From: Acanthochromis polyacanthus
Taxonomy: Eukaryota; Chordata; Actinopteri; Pomacentridae
Reading direction: 5' to 3'
Assembly (NCBI RefSeq): GCF_021347895.1
Contig: NC_067116.1
Location: forward strand, 36,901,639-36,965,638
DNA length: 64,000 nt
Positions within the stretch are counted from its first letter, which is position 1. Every line of letters starts with the position of its first letter. The notes below the pieces were generated by a model, which saw only the letters and a list, made by a program, of their open reading frames with translations, did no database searches and was not told the origin of the DNA. Below are positions 17,201-29,154 of this stretch, piece after piece. A program made the translations under genes and the position numbers.

Positions 17201-19833
17201 TTGGGAAGCACAAAACAGTAAATTCTCACTCTTTACTGATTATATTCCAACATTGGTTAGACTTCTTATGTTCGCTTCAGCAAAATGAAGCATCATACTG
17301 AGTAGTTACTACCGCATTATTACCTACTGGTAATGTGTCCTTTTTGGTAAAGTGAAGCATCTTACTGAGTAGTTCCTCACTGCCTTCAAAACTATTTCTC
17401 AGGATTCTCACTCACCCATATTCATAGGAATTTTCACATCCTTGTCTTTTTGTTTAACATCAGAACTACAAGCACAGAACAAGAAAATGTAACACACAAA
17501 GTTGGTACTGATTCAGTTCAGCTCAATATTTGAAGTCAAATCTACTTGCATTGATCAGCCTCATTAACTCTGTTTTCTTTGACCTCCAGTTTCCCAAACA
17601 AAGAAATCCACCGTATAACCAACGATAATATACACAAACACTGATGTATGATTGTCACCGGACACAGTTGGTAGAGTGGTGGACAGTTTAGAAATACTTT
17701 AAAATTTTGAAGCAAGTTATAATTTATAAATTCACCCGTTTAGCAGATAAAAAATGATGCTTGCGAAGCCTTTGGAGGAGGGAGGGTTAGGCTGCTGCAG
17801 AATGTGTCCATGTGATGATCTGCTGGATGAGTTGGTTGAGGAACAGGAAAAAGGAGACAAAGTGGCACTTTTGCATATTTGACTTTCACAATTGTGTAAG
17901 TAATAAGTAAAAACACCAAGGGTTGAAGTTTATAGTTATAAAGAAAATCTTTGCACTGTTGCATTATTAAAGTGAACTTACAAAGGCCAACTTTAAATAA
18001 AACATAGAAAACCAAAACTCAACTAAAGCTGAAGAAAAGGATCTTTAACAAGCCAAAAAATAAGTAGTTAGAACCTGTGGAAAAATAAACCCAAATTTAG
18101 AATAGTACAGAACCCACAGAAATATTATGCCAAGTTTAACAATAGAAAAAGCACAATGTCCAAAAGCCTGTTTAAAATTAAGCTCTGGTTTCATTCCAGT
18201 GACTTCTTTAATTCTACAAAACGTCTTGAAGCCAAATTCAAATCAGCATCTAGCCAATCATGGAAGTGTCCATCCCAAGGGGCGATCTTAAACATCTGAT
18301 AAGCCGCTGCTTCATTTAGATGAGAGTTTTAAGTTAGCTGTCTCCTGAAATGGTTTCTACTAAATTTACAGCTCTGTGAAGGAGTCTCTGGATTCTCTGT
18401 CTGTTGCTCTAGAATGTTCTGCTTCTCATTTCGCTCCATAAATGAAGTACTTTCAAGTAGCTTGGTTATGTTGTAAACTCTTTGAAAGGTCAAGAATTAA
18501 CTCAATCTGGGATCAGAAGTTTGTTCTTTACTTTATTTTTATTTTTATGATGTACTATGATATTCAGAATAATTGTTAAAAGGGATATTAATTAATAAAT
18601 TGTCCTTCAGGGCACCATGTTATTGGCTACACTGGACTCGGTCCTGCACGATGAGTCGATATGGGAAACTCCACACTCCTTCAACCCTCAGCACTTTCTG
18701 GACAAGGACGGGAAATTCAGGAAGAGAGAGGCCTTCCTTCCTTTTCTGCAGGTGAGTCAGTAGTTATAGTCCTGTAACATGCAGCTTTAGCCAAGAGCTA
18801 TTTAAAGGCCAAATGACAGAAAGATAAAACATGTCATTGTGTGGCATCAGTTGTTTTTATTAGTAACCACTCACTTGGAGTATCTGATATATATTTGTAT
18901 TTATTTCAACTGGATGTGCATGTGTTGAATATAACCTTTCCCTTTAACTGTGTTTTATTGAACTTACATTGCCATTTAAACTCTGTTCAGTGTTAGTTAC
19001 ATATACAACTGGTTTTGCAGAGAAACTCTTTTGTAGAAGACAAACAACAAACTAGATTTAGATATCACTTTTCTTTTCATGTCTAAGATCATACTATGAG
19101 TTTTCCACTTGTATTTGGTTGTTGATCGAAGGAGGTTTAACAGCTCCTTGGTAATCACAGGTCCTGGTTAGTGTTTGATAAGGGTCACACCCACAAACAA
19201 ACACTAAAGACAGTTTAAGGCTGGAATGTGTTTATATCCAGTTTAAGTGACTCCAACATCTGTATCTTGCTGAATGGTCACTATAGACCCTGATCTAACC
19301 TGTAGATGTTGTGAACTATCATCATGGGCAGCTTATGCACCATGACACACAGGATGCAGGGAAATGAATGAATGGAAAACAAGACAAAGAAGGTAAAATC
19401 ACCATCATTGTTTTCAGTGGATTACATTCAGTTTCCACTTATGACCCTGAAGGCACTTCTACCAAAATACATTCGTTTTGTGTTTCTACCATGTATCATA
19501 ACATTATCTAAATGATTTGGTTCATAATTTAAGGAAGGGATCAGTGTCTGTACATTATTCTGACTTTGTTCCTGAGCTGCAGTAATAAAATGTGATTAAA
19601 GTGAATATCTTATAAAATGAGTGAATGAAGCTCATCTGCTGTATTGTGTGTTTTCAGGAAAGCGGGTTTGTCTTGGTGAACCTCTGGCCAAGATGGAGTT
19701 ATTCCTCTTTTTCACCTCCCTCCTTCAGAGGTTTTCATTCTCTGCGCCTGCTGGAGAGAAGCCCAGTCTGGAGTTCAAACTGGGAACTACTCACGCTCCC
19801 AAACCTTACCGCCTCTGTGCCACACCAAGATAA
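10751..19833 (+). CDS. Cytochrome P450 family 2 paralogue A, nine exons, 1-bp frameshift in exon 8
   Basis: Exons: 10751-10951, 13496-13658, 13851-14000, 14171-14331, 16215-16391, 16490-16628, 16791-16978, 18611-18751 and 19658-19833. All introns are GT-AG. The N-terminus [20 protein letters not shown] begins a signal-anchor helix followed by the hinge [13 protein letters not shown]. Exon 3 has [16 protein letters not shown] (C-helix), exon 6 has AGTETTTTT (I-helix), exon 7 has EIQR (K-helix ExxR) and exon 8 has FNPQHFLD. Exon 9 encodes [14 protein letters not shown] with the heme-ligand Cys. Exon 8 is 141 bp instead of 142: CTTCC is followed by four T where B and C have five. The exon then ends in PFLQ and exon 9 is read out of frame, losing the heme cysteine. 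The other eight exons are clean; the expected length would be about 498 residues. Expected role: ER-bound fatty-acid or xenobiotic monooxygenase. Either a recent pseudogene or a sequence error. Confidence 0.93.
11732..12360 (-). mobile_element. Solo LTR in intron 1 of paralogue A
   Basis: The 629-bp block starts TGTCACAAGG and ends ACCATGACA, giving short inverted termini TGTCA/TGACA. Read on the minus strand it runs from TGTCATGGTCCCGCCC, through a GC-rich part and an AATAAA signal, to CTTGTGACA, the shape of a Gypsy-type LTR. Flanks TGTTT and GGTTT look like a 5-bp target duplication with one mismatch. It has no coding capacity. Confidence 0.65.
12590..13110 (-). mobile_element. Degraded LINE reverse-transcriptase fragment in intron 1 of paralogue A
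   Basis: The plus-strand text resembles the reverse complement of a fish non-LTR reverse transcriptase, with blocks such as GTGGTCATTGGTGAGGTAGT and CTCCCAGCTTTTTCCAGGTG. It is interrupted by many stops and indels. It is the same general class as the LINE at 30545-32340, recognised by pattern only. Confidence 0.5.
13140..13395. repeat. Dispersed teleost repeat just upstream of paralogue A exon 2
   Basis: Contains CACACACATTCACCCATTCA, the segment GGAGCAATTAGGGGTTAGGT, and a tail with GGGGGATCAAACCACTTCTC resembling a tRNA B-box end. This is a pattern of common fish interspersed repeats. It ends about 100 bp before the exon 2 acceptor. Confidence 0.5.
14404..15854. mobile_element. Non-autonomous DNA transposon in intron 4 of paralogue A, containing a nested SINE
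   Basis: The left end CAGTTTTTCCCAATCGCTTT and the right end (reverse complement CAGTTTTTCTCAGTCACTTT) form imperfect terminal inverted repeats of about 35 bp. TA lies at 14402-14403 and 15855-15856, pointing to a Tc1/mariner-type insertion. No transposase frame is seen. A SINE sits inside at 14644-15010. Confidence 0.7.
14644..15010 (+). mobile_element. Full-length tRNA-headed SINE with GGAT tail
   Basis: The 367-bp element has a tRNA-like head (GGGCTGCACAGTGGTGTACT, B-box GGTTCGAGTCCCGG), a conserved body (GCATGGAGTTTGCATGTTCT) and a GGATGGATGGATG tail. Direct repeats ATGTTGTCATTAT flank it at 14631-14643 and 15011-15023, an exact 13-bp target duplication. It resembles the SINEs widespread in percomorph fish. 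Confidence 0.88.
15855..16214. other. Remainder of paralogue A intron 4
   Basis: Non-coding. The part 15895-16015 (GAGTGCAAGAACTGAGGGAT) recurs at 60155-60265 directly upstream of the displaced exon 6 fragment, which shows that the remnant there derives from a paralogue with this intron. Confidence 0.6.
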
Positions 19834-20968
19834 ACCACAACACACAATGACACACTGTGTGCCACTACCTTGATCTTGTTTTGCTTCAAGAATGTGATTG
19901 TGAAACATTGCTGAACGGATTTATTCAACCAGCTGTCATCAAAACAAGAAAACACAAATATTTTAGAAATCTGTCAACATATTGTTTCAAACTAAAGAAT
20001 GTGTTGTTTTTTATTAGGCAAATACTGGAACAACTAAATAGTCCTTATTCACATATATTAACCAAAAATCTCAATAATTCCTGCTGGCATTGTTTTTATG
20101 GACTTTTAACAATCTTTTTTGTTATTGAGTTCCAAGTAGTTTCTTGATCTTCCCAGAGATCCCATGATGCAGCAAGATGCTGTTATAAATCTTCTCATTC
20201 ATGATACTATGGATTTTAACTAATTTGTCTATGTCACTTCTCCACTGTTTTTCACCGCGGGTGCAATGCGTCCAGCATCAAAATGTTCTCCAGCTTTTTT
20301 GTGGACATAAACATGATGATGATGACCGAAGAGTTGGACTCGTGTGTCCAGAGTACCTTCATTCAGTCATCTCCAGTCCAGTGTCTGTCCTCCCTGGTAA
20401 ATTTGAGGCATTTTTGGATGTTTACAGTCCTCAATAACAGCTTCTTTGCTGCTATTCTCCCCTTTAAGCCTTGTTCCTTCAGTCATCTGCTGTGGTCATT
20501 CTGGAGACTTTCTCAGATTCTGATCTGGAAGCATTAATCTCTGCTTGAAGATCAACAGTGGTTTTCCTTCTGTCTCAAATACTTCAAATCTGGAGGCTCA
20601 TTTTTTAAATACCAGTCTGCAGTCGAGTCCACGACATCGTTGACCACACTCGGAGAACACTTATTTGTCTGAAAAACCACACAGCATCATAAAATGCTTT
20701 AATTTGGCAACTTCCCTACGCATCACCATTTTGAACATTTTTAGACCCAAATTTGAGCCAGAACACTAGAATTCTCAGAGAGCTCAGAAATTAATGAAGA
20801 ATCACATACAAGCATGAAAGTATTCTTTTCTGTTCAGGAATGCAAGCAAATATTAACCATTAAGAAACATAGAAAACATTTTGGGAATCAGCAATTCTGT
20901 TAATTTTGGACAGCGGTGGCAAACACCTAACACTGGGTGGTGGTCTGAATGAATGAATGAATGAATGA

Positions 20969-20999
<31 letters not shown>

Positions 21000-22660
21000 C
21001 AATTTAGAGTAATCAATCAACCTCAGCATATTTTTGTTTTGGACTGTGGGAGGGATCCGGACTACCCAGAGAAAACCCATGCATGCGCAGGGAGAACATG
21101 CAAACTCCATGCAGAAAGATCTCAGGAAAGCCGGGACACGAACCAGGGATCTTCTCACTGTAAGGTGAAAGTGCTCACCACTGTGCAGCCCAGAGGCATA
21201 CTCTCACATTGAAAATTGTAGAAAAATGTATTATAGGAGAAGATTAGGTACTGTTTTGTTGGCAAAAGGGGGTTGTACAAAGTATTAACATCGGCGGCGC
21301 TAATAATTGTGGCACACATGATTTAATGTAAAAGAATTATTTCTTAATGTGTGATTTTTTTCCCCAACTGAATAAATGACCTTGAATTAAAGGATGGATT
21401 TTCCTCTTTTATTTCACTGTGGTCCTGTATTATTTAGTTTAACCCAAAAGAACCCAGACCCAATTTTCCTTAAAGGACTTAATGAGTTAAGGTCAGACAT
21501 AAAAATTTACAAGGAAGAGGCTGGGGCACTCAAAGTGCTTGTTACACTGGTGTCACCGTGGGTTCTTATGGGTTAAAAAAAAACTGAATTTATTAGAAGC
21601 TAAATAACACATCTTAACCGGGGCTGACAATAATTATGGAGAGCGCTGTATGTATGTATGTAGCACAAACTGAAAAGATTTTCAGCCAATGGTCCCCTTT
21701 AATAAACCATTATATATTTTTTAAAAGTAATCTCCTGTATTCAAATATCTCATAAAATCCCGTGAATATTTTACTTTTTACCAGAAATCACAGCCCTGTA
21801 TTCACATTGAGAGGAGTCAGTGAGAAGATAATGTTTATTTAAGGACTCATGATGATCAAACAGGGTTCTATAAACCAGCTCAGTTAGAACTTAATGAACT
21901 TCTTGGATGAGCAATGAAATGTCTTCAAGAACCAAAAAGGGAGTTGTCCAGTTTCTTTAAAGCTCTGAGGATTACCATGACCTGGATGACTGAGTATCAA
22001 TACACACATATTCAAATACAGATTGTGTAGCAGCTGGATGTTTATGAAGATGTATGCAGCACATTTATTTTCACATAATGACATTACTCCAGCTTGTCTT
22101 CTAGAATCAAAGGTGCAGCACTGAAGGAATTCAGTAATTAGCAATAATGTCACAGTTTTAGTTTTTTCAATAAATTATTCATTCAGTCTTGTTGTGTCCT
22201 GTTTTACTTCTTTCACTCACCAGAAGTCTTCAGTTTCTGTCCCTGTTGTCAGCCTCCTTCCTGCTATACCCACCTCACCTGCTCCCAAACACTTCACCTG
22301 TTGTCACTCTGCTCATCAGTACCTCTGTATATGACCTCCAGCATTCCAGCGTTCAGTTTCCAGACTGCGTTCTTTGCAAGCAGCAACCTCCAGTGCTGCC
22401 TGAAAAATGAAACCAGTATGCGGAAGAACCAAAAGCTGCAGTTCCTTCAATGACCACTTGATGCTGGCCTCAAATGCAAGTCAGTCCCCATTGACCCCCA
22501 TGTTAAAATGTCCGACCTTACAGCAGAAATAAACATGAAAACAACCTACTACAAGTAACAGGTTCAGTCTCTACTGCTAATTCCCTTGTTCCTGACAACT
22601 GTACATGGGGTGATTTTTTTTTTTTAAAATCAACAATTTAGTTTGCATAACTGCTCAAAA
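19834..22660. other. Spacer downstream of paralogue A (duplicated downstream of B)
   Basis: No exon is seen. 20060-20530 matches 29380-30110 downstream of B and is a minus-strand Tc1 transposase relic, with an internal deletion in the A copy. A SINE lies at 20948-21191. 21240-21650 carries Tc1-like end sequences (AATAATTGTGGCACACATGA, GACAATAATTATGGAG). 22190-22330 matches 36340-36450 and contains the uninterrupted site CTTCTTTCA (22207-22215), where the B copy has a transposon. Confidence 0.65.
20948..21191 (-). mobile_element. tRNA-headed SINE, minus orientation, with short-tandem tail
   Basis: The reverse complement of the SINE body: GAGAACATGCAAACTCCATG and the head at CCACTGTGCAGCCC. 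The tail side is a (GAAT)n then (ATGT)n tract at 20948-20999. The SINE is absent from the matching spacer of B near 35270. Confidence 0.8.
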
Positions 22661-23544
22661 TCATACATAACTAAGGGTGAGGCCTCATTGAGTGAAAGGT
22701 GGGTGCCGTCACAAGACGGTCCAAGACTCAGAAAAGTTTGCATGACGTGCCTCAACTGTACTCATGCTCCACCTCATTGTTTGCTTTTGTATTAGCTGAG
22801 GTTTAGGAGGAGTTGTGTCCAACCAGATGTAGGCTGCAGGATTGTTCATTCAGTCAGTGCTTTTTACAGGAATTATTGATGCCATGTCCTTATTTTTAAT
22901 GATGTTGAGAGTACAATCAAAACAGAATGAACAGGGTCAGGGGATGATTCACATCAGATCACATTCTAAAGCAGTTACATTCAGGAACAGGGTAGTTTGT
23001 AATCATGGTTTTGAACTGACCCACAGGCACTGCTGTTCAAAGTTTTAGTTTTAGTTGTAAAATGTTCTATGAATGTGCAGCACAAAAACTAAAACAACAT
23101 TTTTTTACGTGCATGTGTGTGTGTTAGATCAGCATTTATCCTGTACACACAAGTCATTCATTTATTTATGGTTTAAGCTTGCCAATGACTGCTAATATCA
23201 GGCACCTTGGTCCTTCATTTCCATGATCTATGTTTTAAAATTCTTTTTGCTACAGGACACAACAACATTTTCCACCCAAGCAGCCTACCACAATGAGAAT
23301 TTCAAGTGTTACTGAGGATTCAGACTGTGTAGAAAGGCAACTCTGGGAATTTTTTTCAATTTATTATTCATTTTAATGACAGTATTTGTCTGTCTGCATG
23401 CAAGAACAAAGGTGAGGTGAGGTCACTTCAGTATGTATAACAGAATGGGCAGATTAAGAGAGACTGGGAGGAGTCAGTTCATTTCACTGAACAACTTAAA
23501 AGGAACGAGTTTCCATTTACACATAGCAGAGTTCAAACAAAGAA
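22660..23544 (+). promoter_or_regulatory. Upstream region of paralogue B
   Basis: About 880 bp is shared with the upstream regions of C (36490-39188, interrupted by insertions) and of the next copy D (63140-64000), but not with A. Near the gene it has TATGTATAACAG (23433-23444), the palindromic pair AGTTCA-N6-TGAACA (23476-23493) and a TTAAAA box (23496-23501), then the ATG at 23545 with context AAAGAAATGG. Conservation across three copies suggests this is the proximal promoter. Confidence 0.55.
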
Positions 23545-26500
23545 ATGGAGGCAATACTCAGTGTTCTCGGCTTGGAGTGGGTAGATGGCAGAAGCTTATT
23601 AATATTTTTCTGTGTTTTTCTGCTGCTGGCTGATGTTTTGAAGAACAGAGTGCCGAAAAACTTCCCTCCTGGACCGTGGGCTCTGCCTTTCATTGGTGAT
23701 CTGCATCACATCCAACCTGCAAGACTTCATCTGCAGTTCACAGAGGTATGAATCTAAATGGTAATAGGAATAATAATAATAGTAATGTTATGAGAAAAGA
23801 AAGAGTCTGAGGCTTCAGAAACATCAAACAAACTGATGTGTTATTTTTCCCGAAATGATTAAATTATAAATTACTTTCGGCATTTTGGAAAAAAATAAAT
23901 GTTGAAGAAAAGTTGTGACAGTGAAAGAAACATTTCAGAGCTTCTATACAATAAGTTCAGGCAAAATCCGATTGGAAGCAGAGGGAATGATTAACTCACT
24001 TCTCAGAAAATAGAAAAGGACAACGGAGATGGTATTCACGTCTTGGAGTCAAAGTAAAAAAACAGTAATGTAAAAATGCTCAATTTTAGTGCATTGTTTG
24101 TTCAAAGTTATGTTATCAGTTGATGAAATCTTTAAGACAATCCAGATGCAGAGCATAAGGTACAATATTTCTGTCTGAAATCTCATTGAGTGGATGTATA
24201 AAGTAACATAAAATGTAAATACCAGGAACAAGTACATCAAAATTATACTTAAGTACAACACTTGAGTAAATCTCCTCAGCTGCTTTCCATCATTGGAAAC
24301 AACAAAATCAAGCACATTGCTACACTCAGTTTACCTCCACCCAAAGAGAAATCATTCATACAACATTTCTTCAGTTAGAGTTAGAGGTTTTTTTCTTTTA
24401 AATGTCTTCATAGTTCTAGTTGTCCTCCTCAGACAATATGTCATCTCAGTGCTGCACCACAAATTGTTATATGATCCATTGTGCACAAATAGAAGGAAAT
24501 ACAGATGTAAAATCAATACATTTAAGAAGGATCTGGCCTCTCATGAGTCACCCCAGTGTTTCACCACAACATCAATCTGCTGTCTGTGCTCAGTTTGCAG
24601 AGAAATATGGAAACATCTTCAGCCTTCGTCTCTTTGGAGGAAGGGTTGTGATCTTGAATGGCTATAAATCAGTGAAAGAAGCCCTGATCCAACGAGAAGA
24701 AGACTATGTAGATCGTCCGCCTGTGCCCTTGTTTTTAAATTAAATGGGAATCAAGGTGATGTTTGTTGTATTTTGTTTAAAAAAAATCTAAACTGGTGTT
24801 CTTTATGAGACTACCTGCATCAAATGATTTCTGATCTAATGTTGTTTTGTGTTTCCAAAAGGCATTGTGATGTCAAATGGTCATCTATGGAAGCAGCAGA
24901 GGAGATTTGCTCTTCATACACTCAGAAACTTTGGTCTGGGCAAGAAGACTCTGGAGCTTTTCATCCAGGAGGAGTGTCGATATCTCACGGAGACTTTTGC
25001 AGATCAGCAAGGCACAAAAACTATATTTTACAATGATATATTACTGTTCTCTATCCAAGACAGAGACATGATTTTAATTTTAACTCCAAATTTGCAACAC
25101 AAAAGCATGCAACATGACATTTCAGATCACAAACTAAAATATGGCAGCACCCATAATTTAAAGGAACATCTGCATTCTCCATATTGGAACTAAAACAATG
25201 AGTCAGGTGGTCAGTGGTTAGCACTTTAGCCTTGCAGCTAGAAGCTGGTGGCATGTTCTCCTTGTGCAGTGTGGGTTCTCACCGGGTTCTCTGGCTTCCT
25301 TCCACAGTCCAAAAACATGCTGATATTTATTGGTAACTCTAAAGTGTCCATAGGTATGAATGTGAGTGTACTTGTTTGTCTCTATGTGTAGCCCTGTGAT
25401 AGACTGGTGACCTGTCCAGGATGTCCACTGATGAGGCTCCAGTCCCCCCATGACTCTAATGAGGATTAAGCGGTGCATAGATAATGGCTGACTTCCACAG
25501 CTCTAAGAACTTGTCTAAATATGTCGAGTTTGTATCTACTATAGAAGCTGATACTGCTCTGTAACCTACTAATGTGGACACAACATTTACTACAGAGACA
25601 AACTTTGTATAGCTTTAAAACCATAAAAAGCACATAACTTAAAGGACATGTATTATACCTTTTTTGACAAAGTTTCTGTGTCTGATCTATATTTTCTCTT
25701 TATTTTACAGGAAAGCCTTTCAATGCCCAGAAACTGATAAGCAAAGCTGTGTCCAACATCATCTGCTGTTTGGTGTTTGGGCATCGATTTGAGTACACTG
25801 ATCAGAAGCACCAGACTGCTCTCGACTACTTCAATGAAATCGTGCACATACAGGGAAGTTTATCTGTAAAGGTGAGCCACCAGCATCCAACAATCTTATT
25901 CAAATCAGGATTCATGCTGAAGACATACAACAAGTCAAATGTGGATTTTATTAACAATATTGTGAAACACTTCCACTTCAAATAAAACAGATACAACACT
26001 GTAAAAATACTGTTACATAAAACGTTCTTCATTTAAAATCCTCTTTTAAGTAAAACGATACAACTATTGTCTCCAACAAGTACGTAAAGTATCAAAAGTG
26101 ACAAGTGCTTCTCTATCCACTGATGAGTTAATTAGACAGAAACATCAGAACTATTTCACATCTGTCAGATGATTTAATAACTGTCTTCCTGCTCTGTAGA
26201 TTTACAACTCGGTACCCTGGCTGATGAAATGGCTGCCAGGACCTCATCAGAGGATATTCACTTTGACACAGAACATAATTGATTTCATAGAAATCAAGAT
26301 CAAAGAACACAGAGAAACCCTCGACCCCTCCTCACCAAGAGACTACATCGACTCCTTCCTCATAGAAATGGGAGATGTGAGTGTTTCTGTGTCTTTGTTT
26401 TGTGTTTGTGTCTCAGAGATGAAATTTATTAGCTGATTCTCACTTCTGTCTCTTCTGTCACTGATAGAAGGAGGACAAAGAAGCTGGTTTTGATATCAGC

Positions 26501-29154
26501 AATTTGTGTATTTGCACTCTGGATCTGTTTGGTGCTGGAAGTGAAACTACTGCCACTACTTTACACTGGGGGCTGCTGTACATGATGTATTACCCTGACA
26601 TACAGAGTGAGTGTTTCAGTCATATCTGCCATGGCTGCATCTTTTATAAGCGTCTTCCTCTGATTTAATATTGTGAGAGATCAATCACTGGTCAATTCTG
26701 AATTGGGAAAGAAGGTGTGTGATGTGTAATTTCTCCTCTCAATCATCTTTTCAGCACAAAGACTGACATTGTTTTTAATGTCACTTTTGCAGAGAGAGTC
26801 CAGGCTGAGATAGATGCTGTGATTGGTTCATCCAGACAGCCCTCCATGACTGACAGAGAAAACATGCCCTATACTGATGCAGTCATCCATGAAATACAGA
26901 GAATGGGCAACGTCCTCCCACTTAATATCATCCGCATGGCAAGCAGGGACACCACACTGGATAAGTACACAATCCCAAAGGTACACAATCCACAGGTAAC
27001 ACTTAAACACGAAAATGAGATTAATTACCAAGTAATGAGTGAGAAATGCATCAGGAATGATCTAATCGATATGGGTCGCTCAACTCTGTAATATAAGTTC
27101 ATTCTAAGTTACTGAAGAACCAACTGGGAAATTCTGTATTAGTGAGTCATTAGGTAGATTAACTTAAAATTATTTTATAATAATCGCTATATCAAGTGAA
27201 TCTTTCAAATACTGAGAAGCACAAAACAGGAAAGTCTGTCTTTACTGATTAATCCAACATTGGTTATTATTCTTCTGTTCACTGAAGCAAAATGAAGCAT
27301 CATAGTCGTTACTCTGCAGACCTCCATTTATTCCTCATTATTGCATTATTACCTGCTGCTAATGTGTCCTTTTCTGTAAAGTGAAGCATCTACTGAGTAG
27401 TTCCTCACTGTCTTCAAAGTTATTTCTCAGAATTCCCACTTACCCATATTCACATTAATTTTGGCAATCTTGTCATTTTGTGTAACATCACAGCTACAGT
27501 CACAGAAAAAACAAAATGTAACACACAATGTTTGTACTGATTCAGTGGAGCTCAACATTTGAAGTCGGACTTGTGTGGGAAAGCAGCAGGGTTTAGTGTG
27601 TTAGTGTATTGAATGTTTTCATGTTTATAGTGTCGAGCAAATACATAATTTACAAATTAATGTGGTTTATCGAGAAATGCATTGGCGACGTACTGACACT
27701 GATCACTTTAGAATTTACCCAAATAACAACATTTCTGTAAAGTCGCTATTGCACAATTAAATCAGGTATTTTCAGAAAGCATAGTTATTTTGTCAACTCT
27801 TTCAAAGGTCGAGAATGAGCTCAACTTTTAATCCAATGTGGATCAAAATGCTTACTTTATTTTTGTTTGTATGACAAACTATGATGTTTAGAATATTTTT
27901 CAAAATGCAGGTTAACTGACCAGTTTTTTGTTCAGGGCACCATGTTAATGGCTACACTGAACTCGGTCCTGCACGATGAGTCGATGTGGGAAACTCCACA
28001 CTCCTTCAACCCTCAGCACTTTCTGGACCAGGATGGGAAATTCAGGAAGAGAGAGGCCTTCCTTCCTTTTTCTGCAGGTGAGTCAGTAGTTATAGTCCTG
28101 TAACATGCAGCTTTAGCCAAGAGCTATTAAAAGGCCAAATGACAGAAAGATAAAACATGTCATTGTGTGGCATCAGTTGTTTTTATTAGTAACCACTCAC
28201 TTGGAGTCTCTGATGTACATTTGTATCTGTTTCAACTGGATGTGCATGTGTTGAACCTTTCCCTTTTACTGTGTTTTATTGAACTTACATTGCCATTTAA
28301 ACTCTGTTCAGTGTTAGTTACATATACAACTGGCTTTGCAGAGAAACTCTTTTGTAGAAGACAAACAACAAACTAGATTTAGATATCACTTCTCTTTTCA
28401 TGTCTAAGATCATACTCTGAGTTTTCCACTTGTATTTGGTTGTTGATCGAAGGAGGTTTAACAGTTCCTTGGTAATCACAGGTCCTGGTTAGTGTTTGAT
28501 AAGGGTCACACCCACAAACAAACACTAAAGACAGTTTAAGGCTGGAATGTGTTTATATCCAGTTTAAGTGACTCCAACATCTGTATCTTGCTGAATGGTC
28601 ACTATAGACCCTGATCTAACCTGTAAATGTTGTGAACTATCATCATGGGCAGCTTATGCACCATGACACACAGGATGCAGGGAAATGAATGAATGGAAAA
28701 CAAGACAAAGAAGGTAAAATCACCATCATTGTTTTCAGTGGATTACATTCAGTTTCCACCTACGGCCCTGAAGAGACTTCTACCAAAATCTATAAATTTT
28801 GGGTTTCTACCATTTATCATAACATGATCTAAATGATTTGGTTCATAATTTAAGGAAGGGATCAGTGTCTGTACATTATTCTGACTTTGTTCCTGAGCTG
28901 CAGTAATAAAATGTGATTAAAGTGAATATCTTATAAAATGAGTGAATGGAACTCATCTGCTGTATTTTGTGTTCTCAGGAAAGCGGGTTTGTCTTGGTGA
29001 AACTCTGGCCAAGATGGAGTTATTCCTCTTTTTCACCTCCCTCCTTCAGAGGTTTTCATTCTCTGCGCCTGCTGGAGAGAAGCCCAGTCTGGAGTTTATC
29101 CTGGGAGCTACTCACGCTCCCAAACCTTACCGCCTCTGTGCCACACCAAGATAA
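23545..29154 (+). CDS. Cytochrome P450 family 2 paralogue B, nine exons, 1-bp deletion and stop in exon 2
   Basis: Exons: 23545-23745, 24594-24755, 24862-25011, 25711-25871, 26200-26376, 26468-26606, 26793-26980, 27936-28077 and 28979-29154. The N-terminus is [20 protein letters not shown] with hinge [13 protein letters not shown]. Exon 3 has the WKQQRR C-helix, exon 6 has AGSETTATT (Thr to Ser against AGTETT in A and C), exon 7 has EIQR, and exons 8 and 9 together give [11 protein letters not shown] with the heme Cys. Exon 2 is 162 bp instead of 163 and reads PVPLFLN then TAA at 24741-24743; one more base in the preceding T run would restore frame and phase. The exon 3 donor is GC (CAAG/GCACAA) where A has GT. 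Intron 3 holds a SINE shared with C. A possible poly(A) signal lies at 29346. Same ER monooxygenase family as A. Pseudogene or sequence error. Confidence 0.93.
25203..25486 (+). mobile_element. Decayed SINE in intron 3 of paralogue B, shared with C
   Basis: The SINE head (GTTAGCACTTTAGCCTTGCA) and body (CAGTCCAAAAACATGCTGA) are readable with internal deletions. The same insertion, less deleted, is in C at 42517-42862 and is absent from the 170-bp intron 3 of A. The insertion therefore predates the B/C split. Confidence 0.8.
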
